A stretch of 64,000 nucleotides of DNA, from NCBI GenBank assembly GCA_964547905.1, contig CAZJPN010000053.1, positions 1 to 64,000 of the forward strand, read 5' to 3'. This stretch comes from JAJYLM01 sp964547905. GTDB taxonomy: Bacteria > JAMCPX01. The position numbers and the translations under genes were made by a program. Of the stretch, positions 23,447 to 33,400 are shown piece by piece (positions within the stretch are counted from its first letter, which is position 1; each line of letters opens with the position of its first letter). Below the pieces are notes generated by a model. The model saw only the letters and a program-made list of their open reading frames with translations. It had not been told where the DNA came from and did no database searches.

Positions 23447-24760
23447 TTACATGTTGTATCCTTCTTCACCGTGCTGTGTGATATCAAGGCCCATTACCTC
23501 TTCTTCCTGTGTGACCCTCAGACCCATGGTCGCATCCAGTATCTTCAGTAATATAAATGTTACAATGAAGCCGTACACTATGGTCGCTACGACTGCTATC
23601 AACTGAACAAATAATTGCTTTGGATTACCGTAAAACAATCCGTTTGCACCGCCTGCATTGATGGCCACACTGGCAAAAAGTCCAGTAGCAAGCGCTCCAA
23701 ACGTTCCGCCCACTCCATGTACACCAACGACATCGAGTGCATCGTCATAACCGAATTTTGGCTTCAAACTTACGGCATAATAACACAGCACCCCGGCAAA
23801 AAAGCCTATAATGATAGCCGGGATTGGTCCGACATAACCCGATGCCGGTGTAATTGCCACAAGCCCTGCCACAGCACCGCTCGCTGCACCCAGCATAGTA
23901 GGTCTACCGCTTTTCTTCCATTCTGCAGCAAGCCATCCGAGCGTGGCTGCGGCAGCGGCTATATTTGTTACGACAAATGCAGATCCTGCAAGAGTACCTG
24001 CCGAAAGTGCACTGCCTGCATTGAACCCGAACCATCCGAACCAGAGCAATGATGCACCTATTACAGTCATAGTAAGGTTATGAGGCGGGTTATGTTCCTT
24101 ACCATAATTGTGCCGTTTGCCGATGATAAGGACAGCGGCCAATGCGGATATGGCAGAGCTTATATGGACGACAGTTCCGCCTGCGAAATCAAGGGCTCCA
24201 AGGTTGTGTATCCATCCTCCAGCCCCCCATACCCAGTGTGCTATGGGATCGTAAACCAGTGTTGCCCATAAAACGATGAATACGAGAAACGTCTTAAACT
24301 TCATTCGTTCGGCAAATGCACCGGTAATAAGTCCGGGGGTTATAACGGCAAACATCATCTGGAATATCATAAAGACCTCATGAGGAATTGTAGGTGCGTA
24401 ATTAGGGTTAGGAGCAAACCCAACATGGTTCAGTCCAAACCATTTCAGGCTCCCTATAATACCATGGATATCCGGACCGAAAGCAAGGCTGTACCCCCAC
24501 AATACCCATTGAATACTGATAACTGCAAGTAGTATGAAACTCTGCATTATCGTTGCAAGGACATTCTTTTTTCTCACCATACCGCCGTAAAACAATGCAA
24601 GTCCAGGCGTCATAAGCATGACCAGTGCTGTTGCAATAAGAACAAATGCGGTATCCCCGCTATTAATCTTCTGCACTGTATTGGCGCCTGCGTCTGCAAA
24701 TGCCATGACCGGTAGAAACAAAACAAACAGACCAAGTGCGTACGATAAGATTTTTTTCAT
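23447..24760 (-). CDS. amtB: Ammonium transporter
   Basis: 437 residues with a signal peptide (KKILSYALGLFVLFLPVMAFA) and eleven hydrophobic helices. Pore signatures are intact: LALFYGGMVRKKNVL, ALDFAGGTVVHISSAI with the first pore histidine, FNAGSAL and DVVGVHGVGGTFGAL with the second. It moves ammonium or ammonia across the inner membrane. A sigma-54 promoter at 24965-24980 with an upstream site array points to expression under nitrogen limitation. No glnB (PII) gene is beside it in this window, which is unusual. agaggag precedes the ATG. Confidence 0.96.
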   Translation of the reverse strand: MKKILSYALGLFVLFLPVMAFADAGANTVQKINSGDTAFVLIATALVMLMTPGLALFYGGMVRKKNVLATIMQSFILLAVISIQWVLWGYSLAFGPDIHGIIGSLKWFGLNHVGFAPNPNYAPTIPHEVFMIFQMMFAVITPGLITGAFAERMKFKTFLVFIVLWATLVYDPIAHWVWGAGGWIHNLGALDFAGGTVVHISSAISALAAVLIIGKRHNYGKEHNPPHNLTMTVIGASLLWFGWFGFNAGSALSAGTLAGSAFVVTNIAAAAATLGWLAAEWKKSGRPTMLGAASGAVAGLVAITPASGYVGPIPAIIIGFFAGVLCYYAVSLKPKFGYDDALDVVGVHGVGGTFGALATGLFASVAINAGGANGLFYGNPKQLFVQLIAVVATIVYGFIVTFILLKILDATMGLRVTQEEEVMGLDITQHGEEGYNM

Positions 24761-24807
24761 ATTTTCTCCTCTTTAATTCCCCAACAATACTATGATGGTC
24801 ATCAACT

Positions 24808-24904
24808 TCCCCTCTCTTGACGGGAGGGGACTAAGGGGAGGATGATAACAAGATGGGACATAAACACTTTTCACCCTCTCTCTATCTCCCCCGTCAAGGG
24901 GGAG
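24808..24904. repeat. Palindromic repeats in the amtB leader
   Basis: A near-perfect tcccctctc/gggagggga hairpin (24808-24830) and a perfect ctccccc/gggggag hairpin (24886-24904) lie between the sigma-54 promoter and the amtB start. They would be in the untranslated leader of the amtB mRNA. Confidence 0.65.
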
Positions 24905-24964
24905 AAGTATTTTTGTACATTATAACACAGTTTCTCAGTCAATGGTTTTCTCTAACGGGTAAAA

Positions 24965-24980
24965 TGCAGTTTATGTGCCA
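24965..24980 (-). promoter_or_regulatory. Sigma-54 promoter of amtB
   Basis: On the minus strand the sequence is TGGCAC-ATAAA-CTGCA, one mismatch from the -24/-12 consensus TGGCAC-N5-TTGCA, with the required ten bases between GG and GC. The predicted start is near 24953, giving a leader of about 190 bases. Confidence 0.85.
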
Positions 24981-25003
24981 GCGCTTTTAAGGTCATTCCA
25001 TTA

Positions 25004-25052
25004 CAATTTTGTTACACTCAATCCACAAGTTTGTATGATTGTAACATAAAAG
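25004..25052. promoter_or_regulatory. Half-site array upstream of amtB
   Basis: Reads TTTTGT-N12-ACAAGTTTGT-N9-ACATAAAAG. The array of half-sites has the same spacing as 27397-27445 before glnA. Its centre is about 50 bases upstream of the -24 element, where enhancer-binding activators dock. TGT-N9-ACA (25032-25046) is one base shorter than the classical NifA site. Confidence 0.6.
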
Positions 25053-25063
25053 ATTGATTTGAG

Positions 25064-25783
25064 TTAAAGTGAAGAAAAAAACGCGGAGAATACCCGCATA
25101 CTCGTTTTATTAAGCAAGCCTATATATTTTCTTGCATCTACGAGTATCTTGTTAATATCTATGCTTGCTTTCAAGCTATCCAATTCTATTTTATATTCAT
25201 CGATCCAGTTTTTTATATCAGCCTCTTTTACCTCGATGTGGAACTGTAACCCATAAATATTGTCAACCCGGAACGCCTGATTCGTGTAGAGCTTTGAACT
25301 TGCAAGCACAACAGCCTCACCGGGCAGATCAAATGTATCTCCATGCCATTGGAACACCTTTATGGTTGTGGATTCATCCTGGGCAGCTTTCACTGAGGCA
25401 AAGAGCTTGTCGTGTGACGCTTCTTGTGTAAAATGAATATCATACCATCCAATCTCTTTTGCACTGCCTTTGTATACCTTGCCTCCGAGTGCCTGGGCTA
25501 TCATCTGTGAACCAAGACATATGCCTATAACAGGGATGTTTAACCGGCGGGCTTCTTCAATAAGAAACAGCTCTTTCTTGATAAACGGATATTTGTCCTG
25601 CTCATAGACACCCATTGGACCGCCAAGAATTATAACGGCACTATAATTGGATACATTTAATGGCATAGAATCCCGCCATGTATCGATATACTTGTAGTGG
25701 AGGTTCCGTGCCTTTAATACATCTTCTATACTGCCAAGCCCCTCAACACCTATGTGCCGTATAATAGCAATGGATCTCTTCAT
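25064..25783 (-). CDS. Class I glutamine amidotransferase (GMP synthase-like)
   Basis: About 239 residues from the ATG at 25783; a TTG start overlapping the end of glnA (25840) is less credible. The GATase triad is visible: the nucleophile in GICLGSQMIAQALGG, and the histidine and glutamate in LQFHIEV. ILGGPMGVYEQDKYPFIKKE is the oxyanion region. The protein has no synthetase domain, so it is a stand-alone amidotransferase, perhaps releasing ammonia from glutamine or a glutamyl compound. It follows glnA by about 45 bases and probably shares its sigma-54 control, fitting nitrogen metabolism. Confidence 0.85.
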   Translation of the reverse strand: MKRSIAIIRHIGVEGLGSIEDVLKARNLHYKYIDTWRDSMPLNVSNYSAVIILGGPMGVYEQDKYPFIKKELFLIEEARRLNIPVIGICLGSQMIAQALGGKVYKGSAKEIGWYDIHFTQEASHDKLFASVKAAQDESTTIKVFQWHGDTFDLPGEAVVLASSKLYTNQAFRVDNIYGLQFHIEVKEADIKNWIDEYKIELDSLKASIDINKILVDARKYIGLLNKTSMRVFSAFFSSL

Positions 25784-25829
25784 AATTGCAGAAGCGGTCC
25801 AGTAACCGTCCCTGTTGTACAAATTTAAT

Positions 25830-27242
25830 TTATGCGTCAAAGTATAAACTGAACTCCAAAGGTACCGGTCTCAGTTTAACAGGGTTCACCTCTGCTTTTA
25901 TTTTATATTCAATCCATGTCTCGATAACATCGGATGTGAACACATCACCCTTCAGCAGGAATTCGTGATCCTTCTTCAATGCGTTGAGTGCTTCTTCAAG
26001 GCTGCCTGGTGTGCTCGGTACATTCTTCAATTCCTCAGGCGAAAGTCCGTATATGTCCTTATCAAGCGGTTCACCTGGCTTGAGCTTGTTCTGTATACCG
26101 TCAAGACCGGCCATAAGCATGGCTGAGAACCCAAGATAGCTGTTGGATGCCGGATCCGGGAATCTCACCTCTATCCTCTTCGTCTTCGGAGACGGAGAAT
26201 ACATTGGTATCCTTATAGATGCCGACCTATTTCTGCTGGAGTAAGCAAGGTTTACCGGTGCCTCGAAGCCCGGGACGAGCCTTCTGTAAGAGTTTGTAGT
26301 AGGGTTGGTAAACGCACAGATAGCCGCTGCATGTTTTAATATACCACCTATATAATTCATCGCAAGCTCACTCATGCCGCCATAGCCGTTGCCTGCAAAC
26401 AAAGGCTTGCCGCCCTTCCATATACTCTGGTGTGTATGCATACCGGATCCATTGTCACCAAACAAGGGCTTGGGCATAAAAGTCGCCACCTTGCCGTGTT
26501 TGTTTGCCACATTCTTAACTACATGCTTATACCACATCACATTGTCGCCCATGCGCAGCAATGAATCAAATACCATGTCTATCTCTGCCTGACCTCCTGT
26601 TGCAACCTCATGGTGATGCTTTTCTATCTTAAGACCTACATTCTCCATTGCTGTTACGATCTCGCTTCTTATATCCGTCTGTGAGTCGGTCGGAGATACC
26701 GGGAAATAACCTTCCTTATACCGCGGCTTGTAACCAAGATTCGGGTTCTCTATTCTGCCTGTGTTCCACTGCCCTTCCACTGAATCTATGTAATAATAGC
26801 CCTCCTGAACGCTCTGATTGTATCTGATGTCATCGAATATAAAAAATTCAAGCTCAGGACCAAAATAAGCTACATCACCGATGCCAGTCGATTTTAAATA
26901 ATTCTCCGCCTTTCTGGCTATATTCCTCGGATCCCTTGAATAATATTCTTTTGTTATAGGATCCTGAATATTGCAGATAATGCTAAGTGTAGGTTCCTGA
27001 ATAAAGGGATCTATGACAGCGGTTGCTCCATCCGGTATAACAAGCATATCGCTCGCGTGTATAGGCTGCCAGCCTCTTATACTGCTGCCGTCAAAGCCGA
27101 GTCCTTCTTCGAAGACATCCTCTTTCAATTCATGGACCGGTACAGTAAAGTGCTGCCACGTTCCGATGAAGTCCAGAAACTTCAGATCTACATAACGTAT
27201 CTTTTGCTCCTCAATAAATTTTAAAACATCTTTTGGTGTCAT
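25830..27242 (-). CDS. glnA: Glutamine synthetase type I
   Basis: 470 residues from the ATG at 27242, which has the perfect ribosome site aaggaggt. Signatures include GLGFDGSSIRGWQ, the metal-binding FGPELEFFIF, GDNGSGMHTHQSIWKGG with the ATP-site residues, and RNRSASIRIP. Y398 in DIYGLSPEE matches the adenylylated tyrosine of the GSI-beta type. It makes glutamine from glutamate and ammonia. Transcription probably starts about 17 bases upstream from the sigma-54 promoter at 27270-27285. Confidence 0.97.
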   Translation of the reverse strand: MTPKDVLKFIEEQKIRYVDLKFLDFIGTWQHFTVPVHELKEDVFEEGLGFDGSSIRGWQPIHASDMLVIPDGATAVIDPFIQEPTLSIICNIQDPITKEYYSRDPRNIARKAENYLKSTGIGDVAYFGPELEFFIFDDIRYNQSVQEGYYYIDSVEGQWNTGRIENPNLGYKPRYKEGYFPVSPTDSQTDIRSEIVTAMENVGLKIEKHHHEVATGGQAEIDMVFDSLLRMGDNVMWYKHVVKNVANKHGKVATFMPKPLFGDNGSGMHTHQSIWKGGKPLFAGNGYGGMSELAMNYIGGILKHAAAICAFTNPTTNSYRRLVPGFEAPVNLAYSSRNRSASIRIPMYSPSPKTKRIEVRFPDPASNSYLGFSAMLMAGLDGIQNKLKPGEPLDKDIYGLSPEELKNVPSTPGSLEEALNALKKDHEFLLKGDVFTSDVIETWIEYKIKAEVNPVKLRPVPLEFSLYFDA

Positions 27243-27269
27243 AGTACCTCCTTTTTTAAGATAAATATT

Positions 27270-27285
27270 AGCACATAACATGCCA
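27270..27285 (-). promoter_or_regulatory. Sigma-54 promoter of glnA
   Basis: TGGCAT-GTTAT-GTGCT on the minus strand has exact -24/-12 spacing and two mismatches to consensus. The start predicted near 27259 leaves a short leader that still contains the aaggaggt ribosome site. Confidence 0.75.
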
Positions 27286-27396
27286 TCTCGCTATGTCAAT
27301 AACAATGGAAAACATGATAGTAAGGGCGGCTTTAAAACCAGCCCCTACACAAACATCCTTATTTTAAAATAATTTTTTAAAATAATTTTTTCTCTA

Positions 27397-27445
27397 CATT
27401 TTTGTTGTATTTCCACTACAATTTTGTTGTAAAGAAACAAAATTG
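27397..27445. promoter_or_regulatory. Half-site array upstream of glnA
   Basis: Reads TTTTTGT-N12-ACAATTTTGT-N9-ACAAAATTG, aligning without gaps with the amtB array at 25004-25052. Its second pair forms a perfect palindrome ATTTTGT-N9-ACAAAAT (27421-27443). It lies about 130 bases upstream of the -24 element, between glnA and the activator gene. Confidence 0.65.
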
Positions 27446-27458
27446 CAGTATAGGTGCA

Positions 27459-29060
27459 TTATTCCCTGTCCATGCTATGAATAGCGGCATCGACCTCGAT
27501 TTCAATCCTGTATTTCTGTATCTTGTATCCAAGCTGTCTCTGTGTAATGCCAAGCATTCGTGCGGCCTTTGCCTTAATACCGCCGGTCTTTTTCAACGCA
27601 TCTATAATTCTGCTTTTCTCCATATCTTCCACCATACTGTCAAGCTTGTAATGTTCAATGATTGCCTGGTGAGAATGCGATGCATTTATCTTCTCAGGCT
27701 CACCGTTTACAACAGGCAAGGGGATATCGGTTACATCAATCACATTGCCCTTTGCCATGATCACGGTCCTCTCTATCATGTTCTCAAGTTCTCTCACATT
27801 GCCGGGCCAGTTATAGTTTATCATAAAATCCATTGCTCGCTCTGATAATCTCAAAGACTTACTATGCTCCTTGTTAAACCTTGTTAAAAAATGTTCTACA
27901 AGCAGAGGAATGTCCTCTTTACGCTCGCGCAAAGCGGGCATAAATATAGGTACGACATTCAATCTGTAATACAAGTCTTCCCTGAACATCTTGTTTTTTA
28001 TCCCTTTTTCGAGATCACTGTTCGTAGCCGCTATAATCCTGACATCCACTTCAATAGTCTTGTTTCCACCAAGCCTCTCAAAACGCTTCTCCTGAATTAC
28101 CCTTAAAAGCTTTGCCTGCGTTGAAAGACTTATCTCTCCTATTTCATCGAGGAAAATTGTTCCTTCGTTGGCAAGTTCGAACCTGCCCTTCTTTGTCTCG
28201 AAAGCCCCTGTAAATGAGCCCTTTTCATGTCCAAACAGCTCACTTTCAAGCAGCGTATCCGGCAGGGCAGCACAGTTCATTTTAACAAACGGCTTGCCTG
28301 CTCTGGAACTGTGGAAATGTATTGCCCTTGCCACGAGTTCTTTGCCTGTTCCACTCTCACCCCTGAGAAGGACCGTTGCCTTTGTGGGACTCACCCTGTC
28401 TATAATCTCGAATACCTCTTCAATGCCGGGGCTTATCCCTATTATATTTTCCGGTCTATATTTGGATTTCAATTCTTTAATCAAGACAGACTTTTCTTGC
28501 TCCATATCCTGACGCTGTTTTTCTATTATCCGATTAAGGCTCATAGCCTGCCCCATAAGTGTTGCTATCATGGACAGCAGGTTGACATCCTCCTCAAATG
28601 AACTCTCCTCGGTCAGCAGCTTTTGAACGCTTAAAACCGCTACAACCTTTTTATCTACTTTAACAGGTACCGCTATATAAGACAGGTTGTCCTTTATGAA
28701 CTCTTTCCCTGTTTTATTCATAAACATCGGCTCGTCTTTCATATTGGGCAGAACAATCGGCACACCGCTTTTACCAACCTTACCTGTTATACCCTCGCCA
28801 AGCTTATATCTGCCCTTTTGCCGTTCCTCATGGGTAAACCCATACGCATAGTGTATGACAAACTCTTTTGTCGCAGGTTCGAAAACAAACAATGCTATCC
28901 TTTGAATATCAAGGTATGTTGCAAGCAATTTAAGACTTGAATGTATGGATGCGCTAAAATCTATTGTCGATGCAAGCTGCTTGCTTATCTCATACAGTGC
29001 TGTCAACTGTTTTTTCTTGTTGTTCAGTTGTTTTATAAAACCATTCGGCGTTTTAGGCAT
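27459..29060 (-). CDS. NifA-like sigma-54-dependent transcriptional activator
   Basis: 533 residues. An N-terminal GAF domain (about 15-175) is followed by a linker helix and the AAA+ domain (about 205-440) with Walker A GESGTGKE near 236, the sigma-54 contact loop GSFTGAFE near 283 and Walker B GTIFLDEIGE. The C-terminal helix-turn-helix (about 497-520, KAARMLGITQRQLGYKIQKY) is of the NifA kind. GAF-domain NifA proteins answer to nitrogen or redox signals, often through PII. It sits directly upstream of glnA and amtB, both of which have sigma-54 promoters, so it is the probable activator. No nif genes are in view. The start overlaps miaA by eight bases. Confidence 0.9.
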   Translation of the reverse strand: MPKTPNGFIKQLNNKKKQLTALYEISKQLASTIDFSASIHSSLKLLATYLDIQRIALFVFEPATKEFVIHYAYGFTHEERQKGRYKLGEGITGKVGKSGVPIVLPNMKDEPMFMNKTGKEFIKDNLSYIAVPVKVDKKVVAVLSVQKLLTEESSFEEDVNLLSMIATLMGQAMSLNRIIEKQRQDMEQEKSVLIKELKSKYRPENIIGISPGIEEVFEIIDRVSPTKATVLLRGESGTGKELVARAIHFHSSRAGKPFVKMNCAALPDTLLESELFGHEKGSFTGAFETKKGRFELANEGTIFLDEIGEISLSTQAKLLRVIQEKRFERLGGNKTIEVDVRIIAATNSDLEKGIKNKMFREDLYYRLNVVPIFMPALRERKEDIPLLVEHFLTRFNKEHSKSLRLSERAMDFMINYNWPGNVRELENMIERTVIMAKGNVIDVTDIPLPVVNGEPEKINASHSHQAIIEHYKLDSMVEDMEKSRIIDALKKTGGIKAKAARMLGITQRQLGYKIQKYRIEIEVDAAIHSMDRE

Positions 29061-30003
29061 AAAGAAACCTCTCTATAGTCTCGCTTAATCCATTGTTTCT
29101 GTCATTCATATCAATCCATAATGCATCTTTTATGCCTTTAAACCATGTAACCTGCCTTTTAGCATAGGCCTTTGTATGCCTTTTTATAAGCTCCAAAGCA
29201 GTGTTAAGGTCTGTTTTCTTATTCAGATAATCGATTATTTCGCTGTACCCGACAGTCTTCATTGCAGGAAGATCAGGACTATAACCTCTCTGGATCAACC
29301 ACTTAACCTCATCTATCAGACCATCTGCAAGCATTCTATCAACACGTTTATCTATAGAATCATGATAATGCTGTTTGTCGTGATTATAAAGAACAATATA
29401 TATGTATTTGTATTTTGTTTGAGAAAAACGGTGCTGCCCCATATATTCATAGAAAGGCCTGCCGGTTGCTGTAAACACCTCGAGTGCCCTTATCAACCTG
29501 TAACTGTCGTTTTTTTTAATATGTACCGCGTCTCCGGGATCCAATTGTTTGAGACGCTCATACAGGGCATCATTACCGTATATTTTTAGTTGTTCTCTGA
29601 TACTGTTTCTTATCTCATCATCTATAGGGGGAATGGGTGCAAGACCGTGCAGCAAAGCCTTGATATAAAAACCCGTTCCTCCTACGATAAAAGGGATTCG
29701 ACCCGCACTGACCATTTCATGAATGCACGTATCGGCCATGGCAACATAATTTGCCGAGCTGAACCGAACAGATGGTTCCACGATGTCTATCATAAAATGC
29801 CTTACAGAGTTTAACTGCTCTCGATCCGGCTTTGCAGTCCCTATATTCATATACTTATATATCTGCCTCGAGTCACAGTTAATTATCTCGCCATTGAATG
29901 ATAAGGCAAGACCAATAGCACACTCGGTTTTACCCGTAGCAGTAGGACCTGTTATTATAATAATCTTTTGTTCAGCAGAGGGTATACCAGTGTTATATGC
30001 CAT
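29053..30003 (-). CDS. miaA: tRNA dimethylallyltransferase
   Basis: 316 residues. The P-loop GPTATGKTE is near residue 19, with the family motifs INCDSRQIYKYMNIGTAKP, HFMIDIVEP, VGGTGFYIKALLHG and TRQ-like QVTWFKGIKDALW. It adds an isopentenyl group to adenosine 37 of tRNAs that read UNN codons. The gene overlaps both its upstream ykgJ-like neighbour (11 bases) and the downstream activator gene (8 bases). Confidence 0.95.
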   Translation of the reverse strand: MAYNTGIPSAEQKIIIITGPTATGKTECAIGLALSFNGEIINCDSRQIYKYMNIGTAKPDREQLNSVRHFMIDIVEPSVRFSSANYVAMADTCIHEMVSAGRIPFIVGGTGFYIKALLHGLAPIPPIDDEIRNSIREQLKIYGNDALYERLKQLDPGDAVHIKKNDSYRLIRALEVFTATGRPFYEYMGQHRFSQTKYKYIYIVLYNHDKQHYHDSIDKRVDRMLADGLIDEVKWLIQRGYSPDLPAMKTVGYSEIIDYLNKKTDLNTALELIKRHTKAYAKRQVTWFKGIKDALWIDMNDRNNGLSETIERFLYA

Positions 30004-30382
30004 TGGTGTTTTTGAATTTGTATGAGCATTTGTATTCTATATCCATCAGATCATGCTCATTCAAAGGGAATGCCCTGCATTGAATGGGTCTGTATTTATA
30101 AATCAGACAGGTTGTGTGGTCGTCTTTCTCGGAAAGAAACGGACAATTAAAAACGATCTTACAGCATACACCGCACCGATTACATTCGCCTGCCCTTGCC
30201 ATGAAGGCATTTCTTACATACTTGATCCTGAAGTGCACAGCAAAAAAGCGTTTGAATTTATGCGCAAGAAGAAGAATATTGTTGTTCAATAAATCCCGTT
30301 TCTGTACCAGAGAATCCACTATTACAGATTTTGATAATGAGTTTTTTATTTTAATCCCCCTTGGGCCATGCGACCTATCCAA
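29993..30382 (-). CDS. YkgJ family cysteine-cluster protein
   Basis: Up to 129 residues. The C-terminal half has the YkgJ pattern: GECNRCGVCCKIVFNCPFLS, then CLIYKYRPIQCRAFP, eight or so cysteines predicted to bind zinc or an iron-sulphur cluster. The start is doubtful: the first dozen residues are read from a palindromic repeat that also forms the end of the adjacent RND gene, so the true start may be within the LLNNNILLLAHKF region. The family has no settled function. It overlaps miaA. Confidence 0.72.
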   Translation of the reverse strand: MDRSHGPRGIKIKNSLSKSVIVDSLVQKRDLLNNNILLLAHKFKRFFAVHFRIKYVRNAFMARAGECNRCGVCCKIVFNCPFLSEKDDHTTCLIYKYRPIQCRAFPLNEHDLMDIEYKCSYKFKNTNGI

Positions 30383-30416
30383 CCCTTGGTCGGCCGGCCG
30401 GTCCCCGGCTTGAGTA
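30357..30416. repeat. GC-rich palindromic repeat at a gene junction
   Basis: The stretch contains ccttgggcc, a GGCCGGCC palindrome (near 30392-30405) and ccggcttgagta, resembling the spacers of the repeats at 6912-7022 and 36566-36660. It supplies the last residues of the RND pump (SSRGPAGRPRVG) and, on the other frame, the first codons of the YkgJ-like ORF. Confidence 0.55.
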
Positions 30417-33400
30417 TTTATTAATTAGCACATATATACCAGGCAATGCAATAAGGGTAAAGATCGTCGATGTTATCAGCCCGCCGATAAGCACTATTGC
30501 CATGGGCTTATCTATCTCTGCCCCGGTACCTATGCCGAGTGCGAGAGGCAGGACAGCAACGGATGCACTCAGGGCTGTCATGAGAACCGGTCGCATCCTT
30601 GTCAGGCCTGCGTGCCGGGCCGATTCGATATCATTCATGCCCGAGGCCTTATTGTACAGTATGTATTCCACAAGCAGTATTGCCTTCTGCACAGACAGTC
30701 CGAAGTGGGCAAGAAAGCCTATAATGGAGGATATGTTCAAGCTTGTATGCGTTACAATCAATGCAAGCACACCTCCGATAAGAGAAAACGGTATAAACAA
30801 AAGTACAAGTCCGGCAATGGCAAATGAATCAAATGCGATATACAGTACAACGAATATCAGCCCCGCTATTACAGCCATAATCCATATAATTCTTGTAACC
30901 ATCTCACTCTGCGTCCTGTATTCACCACCAAGGGCAATAGAGTAGCCCGGCGGCAGGTTAAGCCTTTTTATTGCACTTTTTATATCCTGTATCACTGCAC
31001 CGGTTGATCTTCCGGATATGTTGCACGAAAGCTCAAGCACCCTTTCCATGTTCTCCCTTCTTACAATAAATGGGGCTGCCTGATAACGCACCTCCGCAAC
31101 GTATGAAAGCGGTATCTTCTTACCGTTACCAGCATCTATGAGAAGGTTCGATATACTTTTCAGGCTGTTCCTGAATCGCGGCATGGCACGGACATACACC
31201 GCATACTGCCTGATACCCTGTCTGTAGATTGTCGCAACCATGCCTGCAAGTGCGGTCTGAATATCTGTACCGGCCTGTTGCGGCGTAATACCATATATAC
31301 CGAGTCTTGCCCTGTCGAGCTGTATGGATATACCTGGTGCACTCTTTGTCTGCTCTATGTAGAGATCTTGAATGCCCTGGATCTTTGAGAGCATTGTGTA
31401 AAGCCTTGCCCCATTCCCATCCAGTACTTTCTGATCATTGCCGAATATTTTAATAGCAAGAGAGCCACCGACAGCTATACCGGATAATGCCTCCTGGAGC
31501 CGTTCCGTAAGCGGCGTTGTAATGATAATGGGTACATCCTTTGTAGAGGGAACGTGGATGCGGATCCAGTCATCAATCTGAGCAATTGTGTATTTCCTCT
31601 TTGCCCATGGCACAAGCTTTAAAAATATTCCGGATTTCCTTATACCCTCGTCCTTGGGTGCATTCTCGGGCCTGCCCATGTGGGCGATAACGTCCTCGAC
31701 ATCCGGCGCACGCTTTAAGATCCGGGAGATCTCTATGGCCCTTTTTGTTGTCTCAGATAATGCTGTTCCCGGAGGCATGTGTACCTTTACCAGTATCGCA
31801 CCTTCATCGATGGATGGAAGAAACCCTGTTTTTATAACGCCTGCTGATGCTATAACAAGGAGCAGTGATGCGAGCATGATACCGATGATATAAAGAGGGT
31901 GCTTTAATGAAAAATCAAGCGACGGCTTATAAACCTTTAAAACAGCCCTTTCCACCGGGCTTTCATTCTTTACCTTGTTGACCATCTTTCGCAGGATCAT
32001 ATAAGCAAGCACCGGTGTTAATGTAAGAGAGAGGACAAATCCTATAAGGATAGATGTTACAACGGTAAAACTGAAGTCCTTAAAAATAGCACCTGTAAAG
32101 CCTGGTAGTGTATAAAGGGGCAGGAACACGGCAATGATGATAATGGTGGAATACACAACAGGCCTTCTCACCTCAAGAGAACCTTCCAGCGTTGCCATAA
32201 GCGGGTCATCGGGTTTTGCTTTCAGATGTCTGAAGATATTTTCTGTATCTATGATAGCGGCGTCTATCATGATACCAAGCCCCACAACAAGACCTCCAAG
32301 ACTCATAACGTTAAGGCTGTAATTGAAAAACCGCATAACTATGAACGTGATAATAATGGCTATAGGTATAATGATAGATATAACCAGAGTTGTATCTATA
32401 TCCGCCATCAGCAGAAATATGATAATAATAACAGCTATCGTACCTATGATAATCGCATCCCTTAAGTTTGTTATTGCGGTATCAATAAGCGTTGATTGAT
32501 CATTATAGGTATGGAGTGCTACACCGCTTGGTAAAGATTTTTTTATGGTATTGAGCTTATCCCTGATAGCTTGAATGATGGGCATGGCATTTAATCCATA
32601 CTGCTTGACCACTGTGCCCAGTACAGCAGGTCTGCCATCAACCATTGCATTGCCCTGCCTGATATGATGCCCTATGTGAAGCTCGGCAACATCACCAAGA
32701 TAAACAGGAATATTGTTATGCGTTGCGACAACAATGTGCGAGAGATCGCGGAAGTTTTTAATCAAGCCGTTACCCTGTATCGAATAAGCAACAGGCCCTT
32801 TGAATAAATACCCGCCGGTAAAGATCACGTTGTTGTATCTCACCGCACGAACAACGCTGTCAATGCCGATATCATACGACTTCAGGCGATCCATATTTAC
32901 AAGAACCTGGTACTGTGCAGTCTCACCCCCGATATTGGTAATGTCATAGATGCCGGGGATCATTTCAAGCTGATATTTGATATCATACTCGGCAAGAGCC
33001 CTTAATGCCTTGGGGTTCACATCGCCGGTCAGATAATACTGAATAACCTCTGACATCCTGTCCGCGGCATTCGATATGATTGGCGGCCTTATCTCCGGCG
33101 GAAGAGAAGACTCGATAGCGGATATGCGTTGAGAAAGCAGTTCAAGTGCCTGAAAATAGTTTGTTCCCCAGACAAATTTTACAATAACAACTGACAATCC
33201 TATCTTTGATTTCGACCATACCTTTTCAACTCCGAGTAAGCCCCTTGTTGCCTGCTCCACAGGAAATGTAATCTCCCGTTCGACATACTCGGATGGCAGT
33301 CCTGGATCAGGAATGAATATCTTGAAAATGGGAGAATTAAGGTCAGGCAGTAATGTCCTGTCAAGGCTGTTATAGGTCAGGATACCGCTGATGGTCAGCA

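Noticed and set aside
24914..24929. A TGT-N10-ACA match in the amtB leader
   Set aside because: It lies downstream of the predicted transcript start, has no extended arms, and one such match by chance is plausible in AT-rich DNA.
27327..27342. A second GG-N10-GC match between glnA and the activator
   Set aside because: It matches the consensus poorly (TGGTTT and CCGC) compared with 27270-27285, which also fits the leader length better.
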